Shown: positions 34,825 to 47,640, counted from the first letter of the stretch. The stretch is DNA of 64,000 nt from Aselliscus stoliczkanus (GCA_033961575.1 CM066733.1:64416921-64480920); one strand, 5' to 3'. Notes: a model not told the origin generated them from the sequence alone. A program made the numbers and translations.

Positions 34825-37800
34825 ATGGCAATAAATATACACCTATCAGTAATTACCTTAAATGTGAATGGGCTAAATGCACCAATCAAAAGACACAGAG
34901 TGGTTAAGTGGATAAGAAAACAGGACCCATGCATACGCTGTCTACAAGAGACTCATCTCAGATCAAAAGACACACATAGACTGAAAGTAAAGGGATGGAA
35001 TAAGATATTTCATGCAAATGGAAATGAGAAAAAAGCTGGAGTAGCAATACTTATTTTGGACAAAATAGACTTTAAAATGAAGACTACAATAAAAGACAAA
35101 GAAGGGTACTACATAATAATAAAGGGATCAATTCAACAAGAGGAAATAACCCTAGTAAACATCTATGCACCCAATATAGGAGCTCCTAAATATATAAAAC
35201 AGATTCTGACAGACATAAAGGCAGACATCAACAGTAACACTATCATAGTAGGGGACTTCAACACCCCGTTGTCACCAATGGACAGATCCTCCAGAAAGAA
35301 AATCAACACGGACATAGTGGCCTTAAATGACACTTTAGACCAGCTGGATTTAATTGATATTTTTAGAGCATTTCACCCCAATGCTACAGAATATACATTC
35401 TTCTCAAGTGCCCATGGAACATTCTCCAAGATAGACCACATGTTAGAACACAAAACAAGTCTCAACAAATTTAAGAAGATTGAAATCATATTAAGTGTCT
35501 TCTCTGACCACAATGCTATGAAACTAGAAATCAATTATAAGAAGAAATCTGGAAAGCTTACAAATACATGGAAGCTAAATAACATGCTTCTAAATAGTGA
35601 GTGGGTTAAAAATGAGATCAAGGAGGAAATCAAAAGATACCTCGAGACAAATGAAAATGAAAACACCACGACCCAAAATCTCTGGGATGCAGCGAAAGCA
35701 GTCCTAAGAGGGAATTTCATAGCAGTGCAGGCCTACCTAAAGAAGGAAGAAAAGGGCCGGCCGAGTGGTGCGGTGGTTAAGCGCTGGCCTGGGAAGCCAG
35801 CGGCCCGGGTTCGGTCCCACATATGAGGGCCAGTGACACTGCCCTCAAAAAAAAAAAAAAAATGAAAAAAAAAAAAAAAAAAGAAGGAAGAAAAATCTCA
35901 AATCAACAGACTCTCTCTACACCTAAGGGAACTCGAAAAAAAAAACAGCAAAACAAGCCTAATGGGAGCATAAGGAAGGAAATAATAAAGACCAGAGCAG
36001 AAATAAATGAAATAGAAAACAAAAAAACAATACAAAAGATCAATGAAACCAAGAGTTGGTTTTTTGAAAGGATAAACAAAATCGACAAACCCTTAGCATG
36101 ACTAACCAAGAAAAAGAGAGAGAGGACCCAAATTAATAAAATCAGAAATGAAAGAGGAGAAGTGACAACAGATACCGCAGAAATATAGAAAATTTTAAGA
36201 CAATACTATGAGCAACTATATGCTAACAAATTCGACAATCTGGAAGAAATGGATAAATTTCTAGAAGCATACAATCTACCAAGTCTGAACCAAAAAGAAA
36301 CAGAAACTCTGAACAGACTGATTACTGCCAAAGAAATTGAATCAGTAATCAACAATCTTCCAACCAACAAAAGCCCTGGACCAGATGGCTACACAGGTGA
36401 ATTTTACAAAACATTCAAAAAAGAATTAGTACTTATTCTCCTCAAACTATTCCAAAAAATACAGAAGGAGGGAAGGCTCCCAAACTCTTTCTATGAAGCC
36501 ACTATCACCCTGATTCCTAAGTCAGACAAAGATATTACAAAAAAGGAAAACTACAGGCCAATATCACTAATGAACATAGATGCAAAAATTCTCAACAAAA
36601 TACTAGCAAACCGAATTCAGCATCTCATTAAAAAGATCATACATCACGATCAAGTGGGATTCATTCCTGGTATGCAAGGCTGGTTCAATATCCGCAAATC
36701 AATTAATGTAATACATCACATTAACAAAATGAAAAATAAAAATCATATGATCATATCAATAGATGCAGAAAAGGCATTTGACAAAATCCAGCAGCCATTT
36801 ATGATAAAGACTCTTAACAAAGTGGGAATAGTGGGATCATACCTCAGCATAATAAAGGCCATATATGATAAGCCCACAGCAAACATCGTTCTCAATGGGG
36901 AAAGGCTGAAAGCTTTCCCCTTAAGATCAGGAACAAGACAAGGCTGCCCGCTTTCACCACTTCTATTTAACATAGTTCTGGAAGTTCTAGCCACAGCAAT
37001 CAGACAAGAAAATGAAATAAAAGGCATCCAAATTGGAAAAGAGGAAGTAAAATTGTCATTATATGCAGATGACATACTATATATAGAGAATCCCAAAGAC
37101 TCCACCAAAAAACTGCTAGAACTGATACACGAATTTGGTAAGGTAGCAGGATACAAAATTAATATTCAGAAATCAGTGGCATTTCTATACACCAATAATA
37201 AACTATCAGAAGAAGGAATCAGGAAATCAATCCCTTTTACAATTGCTTCAAAATCAATAAAATATCTAGGAATCAATTTAACTAAAGAAGTAAAAGACCT
37301 GTACTCACAAAATTATGAGACACTGAAGAGAGAAATCAAAGAAGATACAAATAAATGGAAATACATACCATGCTCATGGATAGGAAGAATTAATATAGTT
37401 AAAATGTCAATACTTTCTAAAGCAATATATAGATTCAATGCAATTCCAATCAAACTACCAAGGACACTTTTCTCTGAAATAGAACATAGAATCCTAAAAT
37501 TTATATGGAGTCACAAAAGACCCCGAATAGCTACAGCAATGTTGAGAAATAAGCACAAAGTGGGAGGCATCACACTACCTGACATCAAAACATACTACAA
37601 GGCTACAGTAATCAAAACAGTATGGTACTGGCATAAAAACAGACACATAGACCAATGGAATAGAATAGAGAGCCCAGGAATAAACCCATCTATATACGGT
37701 CATTTAATCTATGACAATGGAAGCAAGAATTTACACAGGAGTAAAGATAGTCTATTTAATAAATGGTGCTGGGAAAATGGGACTGACACATGCAAAAAAA

Positions 37801-38802
37801 TGAAAATAGACCATCTACTTACACCATATACGAGAACAAACTCAAAATGGATTAAAGACTTAAATGTAAGACCTGAAACTATAAAACTCCTAGAAGAAAA
37901 TATAGGGAGTAAGTCTGCAGACATTGCCCTGAGTAATATTTTTACCGATATATCCCCTCGGGCAAGGGAAATGAAAGAAAAAATGAACATATGGGATTAC
38001 ATCAAACTTAAAAGTTTTTTCACAGCAAAGGAAATCATCAATAAAACAAAAAGGCAGCCTACTGAATGGGAGAAGATATTTGCCAATGATATATCTGAAA
38101 AGGGGTTGATATCCAAAATTTATAAAACACTCATGCAATTCAACACCAAAAAAACAAACAACCCAATTAAAAAATGGGCAGAGGATATGAGGAGGCATTT
38201 CTCTAAAGAGGACATACAGATGGCCAACAGGCATATGAAAAAATGTTCAACCTCAGTAATCATCAGAGAAATGCAAATAAAAACCACAATGAGATACCAC
38301 CTCACTCTAGTCAGAATGTCTATCATCAACAAATCAACAAACAACAAGTGTTGGCGAGGGTGTGGAGAAAAGGGAACCCTGGTGCACTGTTGGTGGGACT
38401 GCAAATTGGTGCAGCCATTATGGAAATCAGTATGGAGGTATCTCAAAACACTGGAAATGCAACTGCCGTATGACCCAGCAATTCCACTCTTGGGAATCTA
38501 CCCAGAGGAATCCAAGACGCTATTTTGAAAAAAATATATGCACCCCTATGTTTATTGCAGCGCTATTTACAATAGCCAAGACTTGAAAACAACTGAAATG
38601 CCCATCGGCAGATGACTGGCTTAAGAAACTGTGGTACATTTATACAATGGAGTATTACTCCACTATAAAGAAGAATGAAATTGTACCATTTGCAACAATA
38701 TGGATGGACCTAGAGACTATTATGTTAAGTGAAATAAGTCAGTCAGAGAAAGACAAATACCACATGATCTCACGTATATGTGGAATTTGCAAAACTGAAT
38801 GA
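34825..38802 (+). pseudogene. L1 ORF2 (endonuclease-reverse transcriptase), split by a SINE and mutated
   Basis: ORF2 protein nicks DNA and primes reverse transcription of L1 RNA. Seen: ATG at 34825; an apurinic-type endonuclease domain with its active-site stretches ([27 protein letters not shown]) intact to about 35753. A SINE is inserted at 35754-35879. The frame then carries two in-frame stops (near 36099, a CGA to TGA-type change, and near 36187). An open stretch of 759 codons follows at 36249-38528 with RT motifs [20 protein letters not shown] and YADD, then the C-terminal Cys motif [19 protein letters not shown] frameshift near 38515-38530 separates the last part (MFIAALFTIAKT, YTMEYY), which ends at TGA 38800-38802. 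Without the SINE and one target duplication the length is about 1279 codons, close to the usual 1275. Confidence 0.93.
35754..35879 (+). mobile_element. tRNA-derived SINE inserted in L1 ORF2
   Basis: A short-form copy with gggccggccgagtggtgcgg, a near-perfect head, and an A-tail with one ATG interruption. The 15-bp duplication aaagaaggaagaaaa (35739-35753, 35880-35894) is a typical L1-endonuclease target. It lies between the endonuclease and RT parts of ORF2 and post-dates the L1 insertion. Confidence 0.96.
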
Positions 38803-39177
38803 ATGAGCATAAGAAACAGAAATAGTTTCATAGATATAGAGGAAAAACAGGGTTGCTAGTTGGGAGAGGGGTGGGGATGAGGGAGAAAGGGAAAGGATTA
38901 GACAGCATAAATAGATAACTACAGTATTGTCACAGGGATATGAAAGACAATTCAGGGAATATAATGTTGTTAAAATTTTGTGGGGTGTCAGATGGTCACA
39001 TGTTTTGTTAGGGAAACCACTTCATGGATGGAGTAGAGGCTTGATCACGGCACTGTATACCTGAAATTGATGTTGTATAATATTGTATGCCAACTGTAAT
39101 TGAATATATAGACAGTCACGGGATGTGGATTATATGGTGGAAGGGAGTCAAAGGAATTGTAATAGATAGTATGATAT

Positions 39178-39213
39178 GGGGGGAGGAGTGGGGGGAGAAT
39201 TGGGGGAGGGGGG
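39178..39213 (+). repeat. G-rich tract of the L1 3' UTR (G-quadruplex candidate)
   Basis: Runs of 4-7 G separated by short A/T linkers (ggggggaggagtggggggag and onwards). L1 3' UTRs of several mammals carry such a polypurine G-tract. At least four G3+ runs fall within 36 bases. Confidence 0.75.
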
Positions 39214-39265
39214 CTGTCACTTTGAGGGGTAAAAAGTATAACTATTGTACTTTGTTGTAAGTATA

Positions 39266-39306
39266 TATAAATAAAATAAATAAATAAATAAATAAATAAA
39301 TAAAAA
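39266..39306 (+). repeat. (TAAA)n tail of the full-length L1
   Basis: An A-rich tail expanded into about nine TAAA units, followed directly by the right target-site duplication at 39307. Confidence 0.9.
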
Positions 39307-39504
39307 AGAAATCTTCCTGCAGATGATGGAGGCCAGCCTATGGTGTTAGAGCCTTTTTCTGAAGCAAGCAAGAGGAAGAAAAGAAGTCTTCACGCATTAC
39401 AGTAATGATAGCAGTTGTTACACTTGCTATTAAATCCTGTGAAAGCCCTAAAGTAATTATCCAACAAATACACAAATGAAAGGATATTCAGAAACAGGCA
39501 TCAG

Positions 39505-39725
39505 ACAAAGATGTTGCGAGAAGGCCAGCACAGTGAGGAGGCATGTAGGCTCTGAGCCAGGAAGCCCCGGTTTGCATCCCAGCTCTGCCACTTCCTGGCT
39601 GGCTGACATGAGTAGGTCATTAATCTCGCAAAGCCACACCCTCCCCAACTGTGAAAGTCAGATGGTGATCACACTACTTACTTTACACGGGAGTGTGATG
39701 AGTCAGTGAGATGAGGCAGGTGTGG
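39505..39725 (+). mobile_element. MIR
   Basis: gtaggctctgagccaggaag, agctctgccacttcctggct and tgagtaggtcattaatctcg are MIR 5' and core sequence in order. Confidence 0.75.
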
Positions 39726-40354
39726 TTGGGTGGGGCCGGGGTGCTTGCAGACATAGCCTAGGGTAGAATGTGACCAAAGTATCCTAGCACAGGACTGCTG
39801 GACGAGGCGGTACAAGGAAAAACAGCTGCTGATCGAAATATGGTGTAAATTGGGCAGAAAGGCAGGATACGGGAGAGGAGCTTGTGATCATGTCATATGG
39901 AGAATAACCTGCAGAAACTTCGAATTTAGTCTGGAGAGGAAAATCCGTGCTTAGGGGGAAGACTGAAGAACTATCTTCAAAGAACAAGAGCCTTTTTCTG
40001 GCAAAGAAAGAGCAAACTTACCCTGCTTACAGAACACATTGTTACTACTAGGACAAATGGACTGAAGTTCCAGGGTTTCAGGGGAAAAAAAAAAAGAATA
40101 ATCATGAACAGTCTCAGTAAGAAGTGAGGGCTCTATCTGCTCTGACACTGGAGACGTTTAGGAGAGGCTGCAATACTGGTGGGGAGATGGCTACACTAAG
40201 TAGGGGATCCTTAATTAAGGAGGCAAAAAATAAGAAGCCCTGGAAAGCTGGCTCCAGTCTTGGAAATAATTTGAATAAAGTCAAAGTGATCAGTAAAAAA
40301 GAGATGGATGTGAATCTACTGATAAGGAGGAGTTTCCAGAAATAAAGCCAGGAA

Positions 40355-41042
40355 GTGATGATGATATGGTCCACGAAGACTGTCCAAAGTGTTGTTTGGC
40401 TTAATCCCCACCAGCATCCTGGAGGTCAATGTTACCCTCACTGCCGTTTCTTCATGAGCAAAGGGAGGCCTAGAAAGCACCAGTCTTGCCCATGCATTTT
40501 GCTAGCAGGGCAGACCTATAGCCCAGTTTTTTTGACTTCTAGTCCAGCATTCTTTGCAGTTCACGTCACAGAATTTCCATGTAGGACTAAGAAAGAGGGA
40601 TAAAAAAAATGAAGACATGGGTATTTAAAGGATTGTTACAGCCTCCTTACCTGCCCTCTCCCTCTTCCTCTTTTGGTTTTCTTCTCTCTCCTGTCTAGGC
40701 TAGACTCCTGGGACACTGGGATCTTCCTAAGTTGGGTTTTGTCACGCTGATGATGCCCCATGGTTTGTGGGGTGAATAATAATGCTTGGGTTGGTGCTCA
40801 AGGTCATTCACAGCATGGCCCATCTCCACTGCTCTCTCTACAGCACTATCTTCCACTGGTCTACTGGGAGCAGGCCAAGGGTAGGCCATCAGCGAGTGGA
40901 GAGGCTTGGAGGATGCTCATTCTGTCGAAAAGGACAGACCTAGCTCATCTTGAGCCAAGAAATGACATCATGATGTGATGATCATATAGTCCAGGAAGAC
41001 TGTCCAAATGTTGTTTTGCGTAATCCTCACTGTAATCCTGGG
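40355..41042. repeat. Direct duplication of about 70 bp, 615 bases apart
   Basis: gatatggtccacgaagactg tccaaagtgttg (40362 on) and catatagtccaggaagactg tccaaatgttgt (40983 on) share context on both sides, including the following aatcc.cac and atcctgg. Confidence 0.75.
40375..40560 (-). mobile_element. MIR, reversed
   Basis: gcttaatccccaccagcatc, gagcaaagggaggcctagaa resemble reverse MIR. Its left edge overlaps a local duplication. Confidence 0.5.
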
Positions 41043-42449
41043 ACCTCAAGTGTAGCCAATGGGAGAGGAGATTCAGTGATGCCAGTACTACCAATCTCTT
41101 AAGAGAAGCTGGGATGTAGATTGTAAATATAAAATCTCCCTGAGTTTTAAAGGCTAGCACCAAATTCAATTTAATAAAACAATGCTATATAGGACAAATA
41201 AAACCCACCTATGGATCTGGTTCTACAGGTGGACATTTTGCAACTTCTGATTGAAAAATGCTACGTTTAAGATGAAGCTGGTCCCCGTGTGCCCAATTGG
41301 AAGTGAGTCATGTTCCCTGGAAGCCCTCTGTTATGAAATGTGCACCTTTCTCATGGCATTTCTACTAGTTGGCCCTGCTAGACCATACGATTTTGAGGTA
41401 ATGAGTTTTCTTCCATTTGGGGACTACATGATGCCCCATTCATAATAAGTACTTAGGAATAGTTTTTGAACTTGGATTTAGTAGAAAAATCTGAAAATAC
41501 CAGGATCTTCCAAAAAAAAGTAAACACATTACTTGTATTCATCTTTTGTTATTGGTATATATTGAGTGTTACAATTTTAATATAGTTTTTTTTCCTTTCT
41601 TAAATGTCATTACATTTTTTTGGCATCCTCTGTGTTTGGATTTGCTTACTTGTGAAGTCCATAAAAGGGGTTGATAAGTAAAGATGGTTCCAGGGTCCAA
41701 GCCTGGATAATGACAATAACTGCCAGGAATAACTGCTTAAGTGGAAGGTTCAAGGGAAAGCTGAGGCACTCAGGCTTTGTTACACTGTGCTCATTCAGAA
41801 TCCAAAGTACTTCTGAGGTTATTTTACTTCCATCCACAAGAAAGAATCTGGAGCTGGAACATCATCAAGAAGTCATTATAAAATTTTTGTGCTCAGAGCT
41901 CCCATTCTAAAACATACGTTAGAAGGAGAATTGAATGAGAGCACACACTGTCCCGGTCCAACACACTCAGTGAAGGAACTTTGTTTTCCAATATTTGTAA
42001 AAAAGAATAAAACCTGATTCATAATTTCTCCAAAGAAATCTCTTACTTAACCTAATATAAGATCACTGCTTGTTTATCTCCCCTTAGTAACAGCAAATAA
42101 ATAGCTGCTGTTAACAATTTTTGATTTTTGCCAGTGTAGAATAAAAGGAAGCAACTGATATCATCAACATTAGTAATCTCATGGTAGAGATTTTTGCAGT
42201 CTTGAAAGACTTGATGGATTTTTTTCACCGAAACAGATGATGTCCTATGAAGGAATGTTAATCAGAAATTGCGTGCATTTCAGAAAAATGGCATAATTTT
42301 GTGGATGAAGTGAAGCTGTGATTCTTGATGTAGCAGAACTGCTGTGTCTTTAACAGAGCTAAATCTCATGTTAGTTCATTTGAACTGGACTCAGTTGAAT
42401 TTAAGGTATTTTCATCACTTAAATTTAGAAATGTAAGAATCAAGAAAAA

Positions 42450-42612
42450 TAATAGTCATTTAGTGAGTGCCTACATGCTTTCAGTACATTCTTATTCCAT
42501 TTACAATACTTTATTATACCCACTTTACAGATGAGAAAACTGTGACTCAGAGATAAAGAAAACTTCCCAAGACTGAAAAACTAGTAACTGTTAGGGTCAA
42601 AGTTATGAGCCC
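42450..42612 (-). mobile_element. MIR, reversed
   Basis: cactttacagatgagaaaac and gtgactcagagataaagaaa are reverse MIR core. Confidence 0.72.
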
Positions 42613-43184
42613 GGGCTGGGGTGGCTCTAAAACCCATTCCCTCTACCTGCTGTCTCTGCTCATGTAGTGATCTTTCATTCCAGTGGACTGCCAGAGAGAT
42701 TAAATTATTTGCCCAAAGTAAGTGGTTTGAAAACCTGTACCCAGAGCTTCTGCCTCCTCAAACAGTCCTCGTTCTCTCTCCTGACAGGGAATGACTGAAT
42801 CCTGTGTCCATTTGCCTCTATAAAAGGCACAGGAAGGCTGGAGACCTCTTAGTACCCACATGGGCAGAAACTGGCTGCCTTATTTAACATATGTGTAACT
42901 CGAGACCGATCCAATGACTGCAAAGGATCTGAATGATCCACGAATCTGATTATAGATGGTCTTGCCATCTGTTGATAAAAAAAATCTGCCAACAGGCAGA
43001 ACTACCCAAGTGGATGGTAGTAGAATATAAAGCAGGGTAAGTGTGTGGAATGCTTCGTCACCATGGAAGGACAGCAAGGGCCAAAGCATGGACATGAGAG
43101 TGGCGAGGCAGCTTGCTAAGCTCTAGCTCACCAGCTATCCTAGAAGGGAGTGGCCACATTGGAGAGTGCCTCATCCTGGCCATG

Positions 43185-43300
43185 CCTTTCAAACCCCAGA
43201 TCAAAGCTCACCTGTTACATGAAACTTGACAAGCTTCTCCTATGACTGTGTGTTTTGAGATTTCATCAACTCCTTCTGGGCTGTCGTATAATATATGTGA
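43185..43300 (+). mobile_element. L2 fragment
   Basis: cagatcaaagctcacctgtt and gacaagcttctcctatgact resemble the L2 3' region (caaatgtcacctcct..gaggccttcc). Confidence 0.4.
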
Positions 43301-44444
43301 ATGCTGAGACTTGAGTTCTCAAGTCATTTATTTAAAAGGTACATTTGTCACCTGCACTAGAAATTACTCACTGTCCCTTAAAATCCACCTTTTTCTTTTT
43401 CTGTTTATAACAGAATCCTGATTTATAGCTGGACACAGCACCACCAGGGAAAAGGTGGTAATTTCATTCTCGCTTGTATCTCAGTGTGTCCCTGTGCCCA
43501 TGTTCTGTCCAGGTGAATCTCGGAGGAAGTGATACGTGAAAGTTTAGGAGCTTGCCCTAAGAGAGAAGCTCACTCCTTCTCCCCCTTCCTCCTGTCTAAA
43601 ACAAGGCCAGCAACAAAGTCGAGCACCGTTAGCTCATTCTCTCATCTAACTTTTATTCCGAATCTACTAAATGTGGACAATTGCACCGAGGCAAGACTGC
43701 TGGCATGATAGCAGCAGGACATGCTATCAAACTTTTCTTTCTCGTTGCTTTGCGTATGCAAAACTTGGGGGGATATTAGCCTTGGAACATATTTTAGTAA
43801 TGATATTGAGGATTAGGGGGAGGTTGCATGTGTACTTGCTCTTGTGAGGGCCCACAATATTCCAGGTCCAGCATTTCACATCACTGAATTTCTATTTCAA
43901 AGCTGTCAGAAATTTCAACAGGCATGGGGGAAGACTTTTTGGATAATGGACATCCACCTGTGATTGTAAATCATTGTCCCTTCCTCATTGACTAAGTGAT
44001 TTTTCCAGGGCTGGGACCAGGGTGTGGAGCCCTGGTTTTAGACTCCTGGCCCTAGAAGACAATCAATATATGCCTGCTACATGGGATGCACTTCCTGAAT
44101 AGCCAAGGTGTAGGGCTAGCATACATGCCCTTCTGTCCCCCCAAATCAACCTTGTTGAATGGCAACCTAATGTCATCCTCAAGATTGTTACTTTTCTATT
44201 TGACTTATTTCCTCTTAAAAAAAAAAGCCAGAAGAATAACAAAAGATAATCAGCCTGATTCAAAGATGCTTAGACACTGCAGCTGAGTCTCTCAGGCCCT
44301 CATCCTGTCTGGCTGGCATGAGGGGGCCCCCTCTTCTCTACTCCCTCTTAGCAGCATCAAGCTCAGTGTAGCCATAGTCACACCACAACCAGAGAGGACT
44401 TTGGGTCAGAAGAGGTGGATGGGTCTCTCCTCTTCTTATCATGC

Positions 44445-44940
44445 TTCCCATGAGCTAGTCCAATTGGATTTGAGCATAAGGCCCAGACTCTTTCATAATG
44501 TGGGCCTGGCCTCTGTATAATTCTGCATCCACCCAGGGTTCTACTCCCCAGAGATCAGTATTCTTCCTGGCATTTCTACTTTGGTGCAGGACCCTCCCTC
44601 TCCCAGGGATACCCTTCCCTATTTCCAACTTTCTTCTAGCTGTTGAATATCTACTTAACCTGTAAAACTGTATCTCAAGAATTACCTCCTTGGGGAAACC
44701 TTTCCTCGTCATCCGAGACCACTGTCTTACAGGTTTCCGTAACGTACTGGGCTTACTTACATGGCGGTGTCTTCTAACCTCATCTGTTCACCACCTTCAC
44801 TCCTCCATCAGCTATGAACCCCTTGAGGGCAGGAGGTGGGCCTCCATTCCTGAATTCACAAGGACTGAAGCAGTGCTTATTACCTAAGAAGTGCTCTGTC
44901 ATGTTTGTTAAATGTGGAATGAATGGATGAGGTGCCTCAC
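44445..44940 (+). mobile_element. L2 3' end
   Basis: aattacctccttggggaaac, tatgaaccccttgagggcag and gaagtgctctgtcatgtttg followed by gaatgaatgg are a complete L2 3' end. Confidence 0.75.
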
Positions 44941-45984
44941 TAATTCTGTACACAGGTATCAATGATTATTTATCGATCACCTAGATCCTAACAGCTCCTA
45001 GCAGCTCTTAACCTAAATCTGCACTTTTTTTTTTTATACCTGAAGAAAGTTGTAAATAAGTGGTAGTATGAAATCAGGTATTTTTGCCTCTAAAGACCAA
45101 GTTGCTTTCCACTAAACCATTACACCAAATTCTTGTTCCACCTCCAAGAACTATGCAATAAGAATGTGAAGTAAAAATTGGCAAACTGTAGTCTTTATAC
45201 TGATTGGGTACATCATTTGGGGAATACTTTTAACCTGATTAAGAGAATAATATTTCTCACCTATACCAGAAGGTATGAGGAAGCATTGATTGAAAGAGGG
45301 TTCAAAACTCCTGAAGCTTACATAAATGTCGATTGTTTTTGATTATATGCTAAGTGATATTTAAATACAGAACGTTATTTTGCTGAGCACTTTTCCTTAC
45401 AAAGGGAGAATATAAAGTAGACCATCCCTATCCCTCTCATTAACAATTTAGATCTACTGCTTATTCATTCAGGCAACAGATAGTAGGACTTTTAGCTTCG
45501 TTTTTATTTTTATTATTTTTAAGTATCACAGAATTGTTTACTGGTTTTATGACACAAGTTAATACGCAGTCAGAAGTAAGTGTGCATGGCAGAATACAAA
45601 GTTTCTAGGGCAAAATGCTTATTAAGCAAAAGAGAAATTGAGCTCAGCTCAGGTAATTAATCTAATTTCTACCTATCTCCGCAGTTTTAAAGTAGAAACG
45701 GGAAGTGAAGGTCAATATTAAAAGTACTGCAATTATAGTGTAGCATTACTGTGGTAAAACCAATCTCTAATGTCATTTAAAATTTCTGCTCAGAGGCAGA
45801 TGTAAATATATTTTGAAGAAATTGGTTCTGATCTCAATCTCTCTTTTCCTTCATGGGCATCTTGTCTGAAAACTTCTGTATGTATGCCACCATATAAAGC
45901 TGGTCTTGGGTCTAGAAATCGAGGTAGACCATCTTTTTCAAAGAAGGTGGTCAAACAGCATGTTCAACATTACCGAGCATTGGA

Positions 45985-46500
45985 GCCTGTCATTCATTTG
46001 TTAACATGCGTTTTCTTGATGTTATCGCATGGCAGCCTCTAGGAACTCAGAAGTGGACAAAGGGGAAAGCCTCTGCCCTTATGAAGCTTGCCTTCAGAGG
46101 TGGGGGAAGAGACTAGACAATGAACCAGTCAATAAACAGACTACATCCATCATGCTGTGATGGAAAACAAGGCAGGACAAGGGGGGTGCAGACTCACCAG
46201 CAGGCTGTGCTATTTTCGATTCGACTGTCAAGAATAAATGAAGAGGAAGCCAGGTGGATGCCAGGAGGAAGAGCATTCTAGGCAGAGGGCACAGCAATGC
46301 AAGTTCAAGGGGATGCCTGGCCTGTGCAGGGGGCAGGATGGTTAGTGCCGAGTGACAGGAAGAGTGCCCGGAAGAGATGAGATTGGCAAGGCAGTTGGGA
46401 CAAGGTTTGATGGGCATTGAGGACCACAGCAAAGACTTGGCCTTTATTCTGAGATGGGAGCCTCAGAGCTTCTGAATTTTGGCCAGGTGGAGGTGACAGG
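45985..46500 (-). mobile_element. L2 3' part, reversed
   Basis: gcctctgcccttatgaagct, gcattctaggcagagggcac, aggggatgcctggcctgtgc and cctttattctgagatgggag occur in L2 reverse order. Confidence 0.72.
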
Positions 46501-46929
46501 TTTACTCAGGTTGCTTCCCTTTTCATGAACTCAAGTCAACATCAGCAAGTTCCTCGCTACATGCCCCCACTGCCAGGAGGCTGCAGAGTGAGGACGCCTC
46601 CTGTTTATCCAGAGCCCTCATTTCCTGCTGTCTCCTACTCTAAAGGGGCCTGTTACACAGGGACACTTGGAGGAGACAAGAAATGTCACAAACAAGGGAG
46701 GAGACACAGCCTGAGAACTGCGGCATCCATGCCACCTGTTTGGGGCTGTGGTTCCTCACTCCTTAGCTGACCCAGTTGCTTCGCACTCTGTTTCTGTGAC
46801 CTTAGAGTGTCACTGAGGTAGGTCCCTGCTGCCGCTGTGCAAAGATGAGTGGAAAACTTCAGAGGAAGGGTCTGATATAATTGGGGGCAGGTAAGGTGAA
46901 GAAAACTCAAAACTCCATTTAAGAAGTAT

Positions 46930-47290
46930 ACCAATAATAACGATGATAATGATGATGATGACGATAAAGGTTAACGATACTTGTGCACGCTTTGCCTGCC
47001 AGTCACTGTTGAATTTTTTTTTTCTTTTTTAATAGACTCAAATGCAGGGGCCCGCCGAGTGGTGTGGTGGTTAAGCGCTGGCTTGGGAAGCCAGCGGCCC
47101 CGGTTCGGTCCCACATGTGAGGGCCAGTGACACTGCCCTCAAAAAAAAAAAAATCTGTGTTAGACTCAAATGCATTTAATCCTCCCGGCCAAGCTATGAG
47201 GTAGGCACTATTATTTTCTTTATTTTGTAATTGAGGACATGGAAGCAGAGCAGAGTGGTAAGGCAATTTGCTCAAGGTCAACCAGTAAAT
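46930..47290 (-). mobile_element. MIR, reversed, split by the SINE at 47047
   Basis: aatcctcccggccaagctat, gaggtaggcactattatttt and gcaatttgctcaaggtcaac are reverse MIR; the left part carries a (GAT)n-like run. Confidence 0.7.
47047..47160 (+). mobile_element. tRNA-derived SINE, short form, inside a MIR
   Basis: ggggcccgccgagtggtgtg, head and poly(A), then a tctgtgt extension before the right target duplication. tagactcaaatgca repeats at 47033-47046 and 47161-47174. Confidence 0.92.
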
Positions 47291-47459
47291 AGTCCAGTGG
47301 CCAAACAGAGAATTCTGAGCAAAATGTCTGACTTGGAAGCTGGGCTTGCTTCCTTCTCACATGCCCTATGTCAGCATAGGAGGCCTCGTTACAGGTCGAA
47401 ACAGTATTATCCTTTTGGGGAAAATGGAACTGAGCAGAATAAAGGCCAGCATCACATGG

Positions 47460-47640
47460 CAGAGCACAGGCTTTTGCATCCAACAGGACTGCTAATCTCT
47501 ATATCTCCAGAGCTACTGTGAGGCCTTGAACATGGAAGGCACTCGATACATATTTGATGTATGAAGCAATGGATAAAAGCACTTTGGATAGTGCCTGACA
47601 AATAGTAAGGGCTCGGTACTTGCTGCTATTATTAAGCTTG
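47460..47640 (+). mobile_element. MIR, diverged
   Basis: gagcacaggcttttgcatcc at the left, and agtgcctgacaaatagtaag with ggctcggtacttgctgctat at the right, are MIR ends. Confidence 0.5.

Larger units (their letters stand above)
32620..39306 (+). mobile_element. Nearly full-length L1 (LINE-1) retrotransposon, 6.7 kb, inactive
   Basis: The element has all parts in order: a 5' UTR with tandem monomers, ORF1, a short spacer, ORF2, a 3' UTR with a G-rich tract and a (TAAA)n tail. It is bounded by an 11-bp target-site duplication agaaatcttcc at 32609-32619 and 39307-39317. The start ggctccggtaagatggtgga looks like a true L1 5' end, so the copy is not 5'-truncated. It is immobile: ORF1 has several frameshifts, ORF2 has stop codons, a frameshift near its end and a SINE insertion. 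The open 759-codon RT part shows it is young compared with the L1M relics in the window. It sits sense to the plus strand, thus antisense to RCAN2, the orientation usually tolerated in introns. Confidence 0.95.
41045..44440. other. Unique intron sequence with a MIR and an L2 fragment
   Basis: About 3.4 kb with no exon-like open frame; MIR at 42450 and L2 piece at 43185 only. Confidence 0.45.

Noticed and set aside
36743..37156. 137-codon ORF antisense to L1 ORF2 (and 33892-34206 antisense to ORF1)
   Set aside because: These are shadow frames of the L1 coding strand.
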